Shown here one piece after another: positions 15,685 through 22,980 of a stretch of DNA of 22,980 bases. The DNA is from JBOHER01 sp050701115. GTDB lineage: Bacteria > Actinomycetota > Actinomycetes > Mycobacteriales > Pseudonocardiaceae. Both the position numbers and the translations under genes were made by a program. The notes under the pieces are model-generated. The model was given only the letters and a program-made list of their open reading frames with translations. It was not told the origin of the DNA and ran no database searches. Every line of letters begins with the position of its first letter. Positions within the stretch are counted from its first letter, which is position 1. The stretch covers positions 1-22,980 of the forward strand of contig JBOHER010000315.1 in the NCBI GenBank assembly GCA_050701115.1, in the 5' to 3' direction.

Positions 15685-16768
15685 CGCTGCCCCTTCCGGT
15701 GGGTACTGCGCTCCCGTGCGATCTGGCGGGCACGGCTCGGATGATCTCGAGGACGCCGCGTTTCTCGGTGAACAGAATGAAGCTGCCGAACACCGCGATC
15801 GCTGAGCCGATCACGAACTCGGTGCCTGGCCATTCGTGGGTGAACAGGAAGAGCCAGACGAGTGCCAACGGGCCGTAGAGGGCTGCGATTGCCTGCCCAC
15901 GGCCGACTCCGATGAGCGGGAAGCACTTGTACCAGGAGACGTAACAGAAGGCGAACGTCAGCCCCATCAACACCAGCAGCAGCCATACCGCAGGATTGGT
16001 CAACGCGGTGACCAGAGCGGTCCAGAACGCGTTGCCTGCCAGCAGCACGGTGATGGGCACGGCGACGACGAGCCAGATGCCGACCTCGGCGGTGAAGCGC
16101 AGAGTGAGGCCGACGTCCGGGTCGCTGACGTCCAGGGCGCGTCCAGCGATGGCGCCTTCCAGGCCCCATCCGACGAAGGTGATGGCTCCGGCGAGATAGC
16201 CGATCCACCCGCCGGTCCCGGTACCGGTCAGTTCTCCGATGAGACCAGGCGTGAAGATCACCACGCCGCCTGCCACGATGACGATGATGCCAATCGCAGC
16301 CTGCGTCGTGATGCGCTCGCTGTACCAGATCCTGGCGGCAAGCGCACCGACGATCGGGTAGAGCAACGCAGCTACCGCGGCGAATTGAGCGCCCACGTAG
16401 ACGATGGCGACGTAGGTGCCGAAGATGGCGAGACCGCCTGCTATACCGGCAGGCAGATACCAGCGAGAAATCTCCTTCCGCTTCAGCGTGCGGACGTAGT
16501 CCTTGGTCTTGCCCAGCACCCCGATCCACAGGAACATCGCGGCAAACACCGCGATGGCGTTCAGGAACGCGACAACCATCGCGGCCAAGATCATCTGTTC
16601 GTTCGTGTCGGCCAAGCTCACGAATGGCTCTTCCGAGTAGATCGCGAAGCCCGGTACATACCAGGCTCCCCACAACACTGCGCACCACAGCGCCCAGATG
16701 AACCCCCACCGCACCTGACGGTTGCGGTAGTCGATTCGTAACGCCTGTTTCCTGGCAACATCCAGCAT
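15677..16768 (-). CDS. EamA/DMT-superfamily membrane transporter
   Basis: A 363-residue integral membrane protein with about ten hydrophobic spans, for instance WGFIWALWCAVLWGAWYVP, AIGIIVIVAGGVVIFTP, WLLLVLMGLTFAFCYVSWY and the late FVIGSAIAVFGSFILFTEKR. Two EamA-like halves (ALLYPIVGALAARIWYSERI in the first, GRGQAIAALYGPLALVWLFL in the second) place it in the drug/metabolite transporter superfamily. The basic N- and C-termini face the cytoplasm. ATG 16768 has GAGGAG five bases before it. It is the first gene of the operon ending with tdm. Marine bacteria take up TMAO by an ABC system; here this carrier is the obvious candidate for moving TMAO or another methylated amine, or for exporting dimethylamine. 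The direction and substrate cannot be read. Confidence 0.87.
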   Translation of the reverse strand: MLDVARKQALRIDYRNRQVRWGFIWALWCAVLWGAWYVPGFAIYSEEPFVSLADTNEQMILAAMVVAFLNAIAVFAAMFLWIGVLGKTKDYVRTLKRKEISRWYLPAGIAGGLAIFGTYVAIVYVGAQFAAVAALLYPIVGALAARIWYSERITTQAAIGIIVIVAGGVVIFTPGLIGELTGTGTGGWIGYLAGAITFVGWGLEGAIAGRALDVSDPDVGLTLRFTAEVGIWLVVAVPITVLLAGNAFWTALVTALTNPAVWLLLVLMGLTFAFCYVSWYKCFPLIGVGRGQAIAALYGPLALVWLFLFTHEWPGTEFVIGSAIAVFGSFILFTEKRGVLEIIRAVPARSHGSAVPTGRGSDA

Positions 16769-16867
16769 GGCGACTCCTCAGTGACGTCTACGGGCTGCTG
16801 CGGCCGCCCGAGTTCCTCCGCGTCGGTGCAGGTAGGCGTCAGGATTAGGTGGATCGATGTGACTTAG

Positions 16868-16896
16868 ATCATGCAGCTTCTATGTCAGGCTGTAAA
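16868..16896 (-). promoter_or_regulatory. Candidate promoter of the transporter-tdm operon
   Basis: On the minus strand TTTACA (16896-16891, one mismatch to TTGACA) is followed after 17 bases by CATGAT (16873-16868, two mismatches to TATAAT). It lies about 100 bases before the transporter start. The spacing is ideal and the motif and inverted repeat described next lie directly upstream, where an activator would bind. Confidence 0.45.
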
Positions 16897-16899
16897 CCC

Positions 16900-16910
16900 C
16901 TACAGGAAAC
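16900..16910 (-). promoter_or_regulatory. Second copy of GTTTCCTGTAG, upstream of the transporter-tdm operon
   Basis: Reading on the minus strand, the same 11 bases found at 10667-10677 lie three bases upstream of the putative -35 box. On the plus strand CTGTA (16890-16894) and TACAG (16901-16905) form an inverted repeat that overlaps it. In both copies the word points toward the downstream gene (pabB and the transporter). Confidence 0.4.
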
Positions 16911-16933
16911 TTTGTTGCAGATAGTTCAACAAA
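16911..16933. promoter_or_regulatory. Inverted repeat TTTGTTG-N9-CAACAAA, probable operator
   Basis: TTTGTTG (16911-16917) is an exact reverse complement of CAACAAA (16927-16933) with nine bases between. It is AT-rich in a GC-rich genome and directly abuts the GTTTCCTGTAG copy, upstream of the candidate promoter. This looks like a dimeric activator site for the transporter-tdm operon; the binding protein is unknown. Confidence 0.5.
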
Positions 16934-16952
16934 TCAGGTGTCTGAGCCGATC

Positions 16953-17930
16953 TCAGCCCCGCCCGGCGCTCACCAGTTGATGATCTGCCGCGTGCAGGCT
17001 GATGCCTTCGATCAACAGTTGAGTGGGAGCCATGCGTAGCGCAAGGCGGGCGGCCGCGATGGTGTTGCGGAGCAGCCAGACGTCGGTGATGGGTCCGACA
17101 CCTCCCGGTACCGGGGTGATCGCCTCAGCGCGTTCGGCGACCGCGGCGAAGTCCAGGTCCCCGACCAGACGGATCTTTCCGGTCGTAGGGTCGTGCACAG
17201 GGTTGATGCCGACATCGACCGCGATCACACCGTCCTTGACGTCCCTGGCCGACACCAGCCCCGGGACGCCGGTAGCGACGATCACGATGTCGGCGCGCCG
17301 GGTGTGCTCGTAGAGCAGGCCCGAGGTGTAGCTGTGCACATCGCAGGACAGCACCGTGGCGCCGCGCTCCATCCCGAGCGTGATGGCTGGTTTACCCACG
17401 TTGGCGGAGCGGCCCACGACCACCACGTTGCTGCGCTGGTAGACCTGCGCCGGGTCGCGGCCCGATTCGATCAGATAGCGGTCGAGCAGATGGAACGCGG
17501 ACGCCGGGGTCGATGGCACGAAACGAGGTCGTCCCAGCGCGAGCAGGCCCGCGTTGACCGGATGCACGGCCTCGATGTCCTTGAGCGGATCCAACGCGCG
17601 GTACAGCGCCGCCTCGGACACCTGCGGCGGCAACGGGCGCAGCACGAGAATCCCGGATACCCGCGGGTCCGCACCCAGCTTGCCGATGACAGCGATCGCA
17701 TCGGCCTCCGCGACATCGGCCGGAAGTTGCTCGCGGACATAGTGCAATCCGAGTTGTTCGGCGAGCCTTCGCACGCGCCGCTCGTATGCGTGCGCCGGAT
17801 AGCTGTCTCCCGCGACCACAGTGGCCAGGCCCGGCCGGACGCCCTGCGCGACCAGCTCGGCCACGTCGTCGGTGAGCGCGGCATGCAGGTCTCTCGCGTA
17901 CGCCCTGCCGTCGATCACGTGCGCGGTCAT
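16953..17930 (-). CDS. Divergent FolD-family protein lacking cyclohydrolase residues, probable methylene-THF dehydrogenase
   Basis: A 325-residue FolD homologue, about 40 longer than usual because of the C-terminal tail. A gapless comparison with the canonical FolD in this window keeps Tyr49, but Lys becomes Val53 (HAYERRVRRL), Gln becomes Leu97 (GILVLRPLP) and Asp becomes Glu120 (LKDIEAV). The dinucleotide and folate parts are kept (VVVGRSANVGKPAI, AITPVPGGVGPIT). In characterised FolD, changing the Lys abolishes cyclohydrolase activity while dehydrogenase can survive. The gene directly upstream encodes a separate cyclohydrolase (FchA type), so this copy is likely a dehydrogenase only, or NAD-specific (inference). 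ATG 17930 has a perfect GGAGGTAGCC ribosome site; the longer frame to 18038 overlaps fchA and was rejected. Confidence 0.88.
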   Translation of the reverse strand: MTAHVIDGRAYARDLHAALTDDVAELVAQGVRPGLATVVAGDSYPAHAYERRVRRLAEQLGLHYVREQLPADVAEADAIAVIGKLGADPRVSGILVLRPLPPQVSEAALYRALDPLKDIEAVHPVNAGLLALGRPRFVPSTPASAFHLLDRYLIESGRDPAQVYQRSNVVVVGRSANVGKPAITLGMERGATVLSCDVHSYTSGLLYEHTRRADIVIVATGVPGLVSARDVKDGVIAVDVGINPVHDPTTGKIRLVGDLDFAAVAERAEAITPVPGGVGPITDVWLLRNTIAAARLALRMAPTQLLIEGISLHAADHQLVSAGRG

Positions 17931-17968
17931 GGCTACCTCCGAATCGCTGAGGAAGGGGTGGGAAACCG

Positions 17969-18538
17969 TCAGTGGGCCGGTAAAGACGCTGCGGCATCCC
18001 GAGCCGCGGACAGGTAGGTTCCGGCGTGCTCGAGCCATGCGTCATCGAGCTTGCCCGCCTCGGCGTTGATCCGGACGAGACCCGCCGCGGCCCTGGTCGC
18101 GCCCTCGGCCAGCAACACCGCTGTGTGTGCGTCCCCGACGAGGTTGCGATTGCCCTGGGTGGCCAGCCGGGACGCCAGGGTGGCCACCTCCGATCCGGCT
18201 TGGGCGATCCGCAACGGCACGTCCGCGGCGGCCCGCAGCGCGGTCGCGATCTGTTCCAGCCGATCCGGTTGCTGCCGGGGCAACCGGTAGGCGTCGAGCA
18301 CCGCGCCGTAGGCCTCGGCATCAGCCTCGACGAGCGGGATCACCTCGGCGCGAATTCGGTCCGCCCGATCGGCCAGCTTGGTCAGCTCGCCCTCGGCGAA
18401 CCTGGCCGCCATCGCGACCAGTGCGGCCGCGGCGCCGACCGCCACGGCCGCCACTCCGCCACCGCCCGGTGCCGGGGTCCGGGCGGCGACGTCGTCGAGA
18501 AACTGTCCAACGGTGGTGTTGCGCACGGCTGCGCTCAC
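17969..18538 (-). CDS. fchA: Methenyltetrahydrofolate cyclohydrolase / cyclodeaminase family (FchA-like)
   Basis: A 189-residue, all-helical member of the formiminotransferase-cyclodeaminase C-terminal family, which hydrolyses 5,10-methenyl-THF to 10-formyl-THF or deaminates formimino-THF. Signature blocks are the N-terminal FLDDVAARTPAPGGGGVAAV, an Ala-rich helix, VEADAEAYGAVLDAYRLPRQ and DVPLRIAQAGSEVATLASRL. Its GTG start (18538) overlaps the fhs stop as GTGA, and the divergent FolD follows after 38 bases. No histidine-degradation gene is near, so the cyclohydrolase role in C1 oxidation is preferred over cyclodeaminase. It would replace the activity that the neighbouring FolD has lost. Confidence 0.9.
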   Translation of the reverse strand: MSAAVRNTTVGQFLDDVAARTPAPGGGGVAAVAVGAAAALVAMAARFAEGELTKLADRADRIRAEVIPLVEADAEAYGAVLDAYRLPRQQPDRLEQIATALRAAADVPLRIAQAGSEVATLASRLATQGNRNLVGDAHTAVLLAEGATRAAAGLVRINAEAGKLDDAWLEHAGTYLSAARDAAASLPAH

Positions 18539-20232
18539 GAAAGTCCGACGATCTCACCGTGTTCATCGAGATCGATGTGGAACGCGGCAGGATTCGTGCC
18601 GAGTCCCGGCATCGTGCGCACGTCTCCGCAGATCGGGTAGATGAATCCGGCGCCGACCGAGGCGCGCACCTCGCGTACCGGCAGCGTCCAGCCTGTGGGC
18701 GCTCCCTTCAGCTTCGGGTCGGACGAGATCGACAAGTGTGTCTTGGCGATGCAGACCGGCAGGTGGGCGAATCCGGCCCGCTCGTAGGTATCCAGCTGCT
18801 GCGTCGCGTGCAGCGAGTAGTGCACGCCGTCGGCGCCGTACACCTTCGTCGCGACCGCCTCGATCTTCTCCCGCAGGCTCGCCTCGTCCGGGTACAGCAA
18901 CCTGAAGTCGGTGGGTTCCTCGGCGGCTTCCGCGACAGCTTCGGCGAGCTCGGCGGCCCCCTTGCCGCCTTCGGCGAAGTTGGTGCACACCGCGACCCGG
19001 GCGCCCATCTCCTCGGCGATCTGCCGGATGGCGTCGTGCTCGGACGCGAAATCGTCCGGGAACGCGTTGACCGCGACCACCGGCGAGACGCCGTGCAGAC
19101 GGATGTTCTCGATCTGCTTGCGCAGGTTCGCCGCACCCGCGGCCACGTCGTCCGGATTCTCCTTGAGCAGATCAGCAGGCAGCGGCTTACCGGCGACGAT
19201 CCGGTACTTGCCGGAATGCGCCTTGAGCGCCCGCACGGTCGCCACCACCACCGCGGCATCGGGTGACAGACCCGAGGTGCGGCATTTGATGTTGAAGAAG
19301 CGCTCCGCGCCCATGTCCGCACCGAAGCCGGCTTCGGTGATGAGGAAGTCGCCCACACGGGTGCCGATGAGGTCGGCCACCACTGAGGAGTTGCCGGTGG
19401 CGATGTTGCCGAACGGACCCGCGTGCACGAGCACCGGGGTGTTCTCCAGTGTCTGCAACAGGTTCGGCTTGATCGCTTCGCGCAGCATCACGGTCATCGA
19501 TCCGGCAGCCTGCAACTGATCCGAAGTGACCGGTTCGCCGTCCTCGTTGTAGCCGACGACAATCCGGCCAAGTCTCTTCCGCAGGTCGTCCAGCGAGGTG
19601 GTGAGCGCGAGCGCGGCCATCACCTCGGAGGCCGCGGTGATGTCGAAGCCGGTCTGCCGTGGAACACCGTCGCCGCGGCCGCCGAGGCCGACCAGGATGT
19701 TGCGCAGCGCGCGGTCGTTGACGTCGAGCACCCGCCGCCAGGTGATGTTGTGCTGGTCGAGATTGAGCTCGTTGCCCTGGAACATGTGATTGTCGATCAC
19801 CGCGGCGAGCAGGTTGTGCGCTGCGGTGACGGCGTGCATGTCTCCGGTCAGGTGCAGGTTCAGCAGCTCCATCGGAACGACTTGGCTGTATCCACCACCG
19901 GCCGCGCCGCCCTTGATGCCGAACGTCGGCCCCATGGACGGCTGGCGGATCGCCACCGTCGCCCGCTTGCCGATGTGCTTGAAACCCTGGCCGAGGCCAA
20001 CGGTCGTGGTGGTCTTGCCCTCGCCCAGCGGGGTCGGGGTGATCGCACTGACGACCACGTACTTGGCTTTCGGCCGATCGGCCAATTCGGCGATCGCTTC
20101 GAGCTTGATCTTCATGACATCGCTTCCGTACGCCTCGAGCAGATGGGCGGGCAGGCCCATCTCGGCGGCGATGTCATCGATCGGTTTCAGCGCGGCACCG
20201 CGGGCGATGTCGAGGTCACTCGGGAAAGCCAT
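18535..20232 (-). CDS. fhs: Formate--tetrahydrofolate ligase
   Basis: Reversible ATP-dependent ligation of formate to THF; in a catabolic setting it can run backwards, releasing formate and making ATP from 10-formyl-THF. The 565-residue protein has the full family pattern: P-loop TPTPLGEGKTTT (65-76), GIKGGAAGGGYSQVVPME, DMHAVTAAHNLLAAVIDNH, RQTGFDITAASEVMA, VGDFLITEAGFGADMGAE, CVCTNFAEGG-like VAVCTNFAEGGKG and the C-terminal GAGFIYPICGDVRTMPGLG. ATG 20232 has GAGGAG seven bases before it. It follows the sarcosine oxidase gene by 10 bases and overlaps fchA, so one transcript carries C1 production and C1 disposal. Confidence 0.97.
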   Translation of the reverse strand: MAFPSDLDIARGAALKPIDDIAAEMGLPAHLLEAYGSDVMKIKLEAIAELADRPKAKYVVVSAITPTPLGEGKTTTTVGLGQGFKHIGKRATVAIRQPSMGPTFGIKGGAAGGGYSQVVPMELLNLHLTGDMHAVTAAHNLLAAVIDNHMFQGNELNLDQHNITWRRVLDVNDRALRNILVGLGGRGDGVPRQTGFDITAASEVMAALALTTSLDDLRKRLGRIVVGYNEDGEPVTSDQLQAAGSMTVMLREAIKPNLLQTLENTPVLVHAGPFGNIATGNSSVVADLIGTRVGDFLITEAGFGADMGAERFFNIKCRTSGLSPDAAVVVATVRALKAHSGKYRIVAGKPLPADLLKENPDDVAAGAANLRKQIENIRLHGVSPVVAVNAFPDDFASEHDAIRQIAEEMGARVAVCTNFAEGGKGAAELAEAVAEAAEEPTDFRLLYPDEASLREKIEAVATKVYGADGVHYSLHATQQLDTYERAGFAHLPVCIAKTHLSISSDPKLKGAPTGWTLPVREVRASVGAGFIYPICGDVRTMPGLGTNPAAFHIDLDEHGEIVGLS

Positions 20233-20242
20233 GATGGTCTCC

Positions 20243-22980
20243 TCACAGGGTGGGTGATGTGGGGCAGCCGTCGATGTCGATGTCGAATTCGGTTCCGGCG
20301 TCGAGCAGGGCGTCGAAGAGGTATTGGCCCGAGGAGCGTTCGCAGTGCAGCAGGTAACCGGGAACGCCCTGGTTGTCGTGGCGGATGACGTCGGTGACCA
20401 GTTTGGCGACGGAGGTGCGCAACGCCGCCCCGTCCGGGGTGAAGTGGTCGGAGAGGTCGATGCCGCAGACCTTGGCCAGCAGGTCGGCGGAGTGGGCGCC
20501 GCCCAGCCGGATCAGGGCGCGGCCGTGGGTGAGGTCGATGACGGAGGCGAACTCGCCGGTGTCCTCGGCCAGTGCGCGCATGCGGGTGAGCAGCTTGTCC
20601 TGGCTGCCGGGGCTGCCGATGACGAGCCACTCGCCGGGTCCGGAACCGATGACCAGGTTGCCGTCCTGGTCGCTGCCGCGCCCGCCGGCGCTGGGGGCAA
20701 GACGCTGTGTCCGTCCGAATCGGACACCCAGTGCGGCTGCGAGCGCGCCGTCGTGGGGTGCCCGGATGCCGATTTTGGCGAGCAGGGTGTGGTCGGCGAG
20801 GGTGAGTGGGGCGTTGCTGCGGCGTGCGCCCACTTCCCAGTCGGCGATGGTGGTGACCTGTTCGCCGGGTGCGATGGGGCTGCGGGCGATCGGCGTGGCG
20901 TGCGGCCGGAGGCCGGAGGTCTCGCCTGCCACTTCTTGACCCTTGCCTTCGGGGTCGACGTGCGCGAGGTGCTGCATCACGCGGGCGGTGATGTCGCGGC
21001 CGTCGGGGAGCCGCACGGTGAGCTCGGTGCCCGGTGCGGCGAGCGCCGCGTCGACCTGGCCGAGGCAGATGGAGCGGCCCAGGGTGGGTGACATGCGGCT
21101 GGAGGTGATCCGGCCCGCGATGGTGTTGCCCTGCGTGATGATCTGGCTCGCCTCGGGTGGGACGATCGTGCCGTCGACGGGTTGGATGCCGACCAGGCGG
21201 GTGCCGTCACCGTTGTGGTGTTGCCACACCAGTTCGGGTTTGCCGGCGAAGTCGTCCTTGTCGAGCTTGATCGCCCAGTCCAGTCCGGCGCCGTAGGCTT
21301 TGGTCAGCCCGTCGGTGTCCTGCCCGACGATGAGGTGGCCTTTTTCCAGCCGCAGGATGCGTTGGGCTTCGATGCCGAACGGGGCCACCCCGAGGTCTTT
21401 GCCGTGTTCGAGCAGGGTTTCCCAGACGTGCAGGCCGTAGCCGGCGGGCACGTGCAGCTCGTAGGAGAGCTCGCCGGTGAAGCCGATCCGCCACAGCACG
21501 CAGTCGTCCACTCCGGCGACGCGGCCGATGCGGACCTGCATGTAGCCGAACGCCTCGGCGGAGAGGTCGACGCCCTCGGTGAGCCGGGAGACCAGTTCGC
21601 GGGAGCGGGGCCCGGCGACGTTGATGCTGGCGTAGGCGGTGGTGACCGGGGTGACGTGCACCCGCCATTCGGGGTGCTCGGTCTGCAGCCAGTTCTCCAC
21701 CCATTCCCACACCGATGCCGCACCGGAGGAGGTGGTCGACATCAGGTAGTGGTCCTCACCCAATCGGCCGGTGACCCCGTCGTCGAACACCACGCCGTCC
21801 TCGGCGCACATCACGCCGTAGCGCACCTTGCCGATGCCGAGCTTGGACCATTTGTTGATGTAGAGCTGGTTGAGCAGCTTGGGTACGTCCGGCCCGCGCA
21901 GGTCCAGCTTGCCGATCGGGGTGAGGTCGATGATCCCGACGCGTTGGCGTACCGCGCGCACCTCGGCGGCCGGATCGCCGTAGTGGTCCGGCCGGATCCA
22001 CTGCCCGGCCACCAGCGGTGTGGCGTTGTTGCGCTCGTGCCAGGACCGCATCGGCGAGTGGCGGACCGGTTCGAAGATCCGGCCGGCCAGCGCGCCGAGG
22101 GTGACCGGGACGTACATGGGGCGCCAGGTGGTGGTGCCGGTCTCGGCGATGCTGGCTCCGGTGGCTTCGGCGATCACCGCGATCGCGTTGATCGTCTCCA
22201 GCTTTCCCTGGACCGGACCCATCGTCGCGGTGGTGTAGCGCTTGGCGAGTTCGGCGGAGTCGTATCCCTCGCGCACCGCGGCGTGCAGGTCCGTGGAGGA
22301 GACGTCCTCGGAGTAGTCGACGATGCCGTGCGTGTGGCCGCGGAAGAGCTCCGGGTGGTGGTGTACCGGCAGTTGCGGGATCACCGGCGCGGAGATGGCC
22401 GGTTCGGCCGGCTCGTCGCCGTTGCGGGTGGGCACCGCGCCGAGCTGGGTGTGGCGGCGCCGCAGGGCGCGCCGGGCGGCCTCGATGCCGACCGCGTCGG
22501 CGTGCGCACACAGCTGATCGAGGGTGCCGTCGCCTGCGATGCCGCCGACGGCGAGCACGGTGTCGCCTGCCGTGCCGCCGGGCAGGAACCGTGCCGCGGT
22601 GGGCGAGTACACCGGCACATCGCCTGCCATGTTGAGCAGCGAGGTCGGGGCGGTCCAGCCGGTCGCGGTGACCAGCAGATCCGCGGTGATCCGGCGGCCG
22701 TCGGCGAGTTCGACGGAGCGGACCCGGCGGCCACCCCGCACCCGCACCACGTCCTGGCCCGCCCGGGCGTCGGCGACATGGACGACCTCGACCCCGGCGG
22801 CTTCCAGATCGGCCGCCGCGGCGTCGCCGGAGGCGTTCGCGGACAGCACCACCGCCCGATTGCCCGGTTTGACCGCGTAGAGGTTGATCAACCGGCGGGC
22901 CGCGGTGGACAGCATCACGCCGGGGGTGTCGTTGCCCGCGAAGATGTAGGGGCGCTCGATCAACCCAGCGGCCACGATCA
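20243..22980 (-). CDS. Sarcosine oxidase alpha-gamma fusion (SoxA-SoxG), 5' end outside window
   Basis: Oxidative demethylation of sarcosine to glycine, passing the methyl carbon to THF as methylene-THF. The frame is open to the right edge; the visible 912 residues begin inside the nucleotide-binding region (IERPYIFAGNDTPGVML). In order: Rossmann part to about 190, a linker with TTATMGPVQGKLETINAIAV (about 240-275), a GcvT aminomethyltransferase domain (about 290-670: DLTPIGKLDLRGPDVPK, AEDGVVFDDGVTGRLGEDHY, RIGFTGELSYELHVP) that ends with VDPEGKGQEV, and then a SoxG-like gamma domain (about 705-905: IGSGPGEWLVIGSPGS, VIDLTHGRALIRL, LLAKVCGIDL). SoxA and SoxG are usually separate subunits. 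SoxB and SoxD would be expected upstream, beyond the window. N-methylglutamate dehydrogenase subunits share this fold and are an alternative. Confidence 0.9.
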   Translation of the reverse strand, partial: IVAAGLIERPYIFAGNDTPGVMLSTAARRLINLYAVKPGNRAVVLSANASGDAAAADLEAAGVEVVHVADARAGQDVVRVRGGRRVRSVELADGRRITADLLVTATGWTAPTSLLNMAGDVPVYSPTAARFLPGGTAGDTVLAVGGIAGDGTLDQLCAHADAVGIEAARRALRRRHTQLGAVPTRNGDEPAEPAISAPVIPQLPVHHHPELFRGHTHGIVDYSEDVSSTDLHAAVREGYDSAELAKRYTTATMGPVQGKLETINAIAVIAEATGASIAETGTTTWRPMYVPVTLGALAGRIFEPVRHSPMRSWHERNNATPLVAGQWIRPDHYGDPAAEVRAVRQRVGIIDLTPIGKLDLRGPDVPKLLNQLYINKWSKLGIGKVRYGVMCAEDGVVFDDGVTGRLGEDHYLMSTTSSGAASVWEWVENWLQTEHPEWRVHVTPVTTAYASINVAGPRSRELVSRLTEGVDLSAEAFGYMQVRIGRVAGVDDCVLWRIGFTGELSYELHVPAGYGLHVWETLLEHGKDLGVAPFGIEAQRILRLEKGHLIVGQDTDGLTKAYGAGLDWAIKLDKDDFAGKPELVWQHHNGDGTRLVGIQPVDGTIVPPEASQIITQGNTIAGRITSSRMSPTLGRSICLGQVDAALAAPGTELTVRLPDGRDITARVMQHLAHVDPEGKGQEVAGETSGLRPHATPIARSPIAPGEQVTTIADWEVGARRSNAPLTLADHTLLAKIGIRAPHDGALAAALGVRFGRTQRLAPSAGGRGSDQDGNLVIGSGPGEWLVIGSPGSQDKLLTRMRALAEDTGEFASVIDLTHGRALIRLGGAHSADLLAKVCGIDLSDHFTPDGAALRTSVAKLVTDVIRHDNQGVPGYLLHCERSSGQYLFDALLDAGTEFDIDIDGCPTSPTL

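Noticed and set aside
16769..16952. Possible glycine or other riboswitch before the transporter
   Set aside because: No conserved aptamer pattern was visible; the AT-rich repeats fit protein-binding sites and a promoter better.
16942..16956. CTGAG/CTCAG hairpin at the end of the divergent FolD
   Set aside because: A five-pair stem overlapping the stop codon, with no T tract, is too weak to call a terminator.
17931..18038. Longer start of the divergent FolD
   Set aside because: It overlaps fchA and has no family similarity, while ATG 17930 has a perfect GGAGG site and begins at the normal FolD N-terminus.
1..22980. CRISPR arrays, tRNA or rRNA genes
   Set aside because: No regularly spaced repeats and no tRNA- or rRNA-like sequence was noticed on either strand by eye; a covariance-model scan would settle it.

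Overview
High-GC actinomycete chromosome, probably a filamentous or Pseudonocardia-type genus. The basis is G+C-rich third codon positions, GTG starts, GGAGG-type ribosome sites and long spurious antisense ORFs; the genus is inference. The window reads as a catabolic island for methylated amines and their one-carbon (C1) units on tetrahydrofolate (THF).

Left (1-4406, all minus strand): a LysR regulator cut by the window edge, a flavin reductase, a large ATPase/LuxR regulator and a small DUF4242 protein. Their link to the C1 theme is not proven. Next (4499-7674): fdhD and a canonical folD, joined by an ATGA overlap, run leftward. Divergent from them is a flavin monooxygenase that closely resembles bacterial trimethylamine monooxygenase (Tmm), ended by a strong hairpin. 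From 7675 to 9298 lies an interruption: an unknown 214-aa protein with a C-terminal membrane segment, and debris of a mobile element (DUF6788-like piece plus a transposase scrap in another frame). No gene-free stretch exceeds 300 bases; the longest are 7675-7921 and 9061-9298.

Middle (9299-12881): a DAO-family flavoprotein (sarcosine/dimethylglycine oxidase-like, minus) diverges from pabB (PIKGT-type aminodeoxychorismate synthase I) and an overlapping IclR regulator. Right (12900-22980, all minus): one operon encodes an EamA-type transporter, an unknown 99-aa protein, a 37-aa single-span membrane peptide and a TMAO demethylase (Tdm: DUF1989 with the zinc cysteines plus a GcvT domain). Upstream of it, a second operon encodes a sarcosine oxidase alpha-gamma fusion (5' end outside the window), formate-THF ligase (fhs), methenyl-THF cyclohydrolase (fchA) and a divergent FolD that has lost its catalytic Lys, Gln and Asp.

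Working model (inference): TMA is oxidised by Tmm to TMAO. Tdm splits TMAO to dimethylamine and formaldehyde, captured on THF. Sarcosine oxidase feeds more methylene-THF. FolD2 plus FchA, or canonical FolD, oxidise methylene-THF to formyl-THF, Fhs releases formate with ATP gain, and an FdhD-dependent formate dehydrogenase (not in the window) makes CO2. PabB would top up folate. The enzyme for dimethylamine is not identified here. The most novel parts are the transporter/99-aa/37-aa/tdm operon and the FolD2-FchA pairing.
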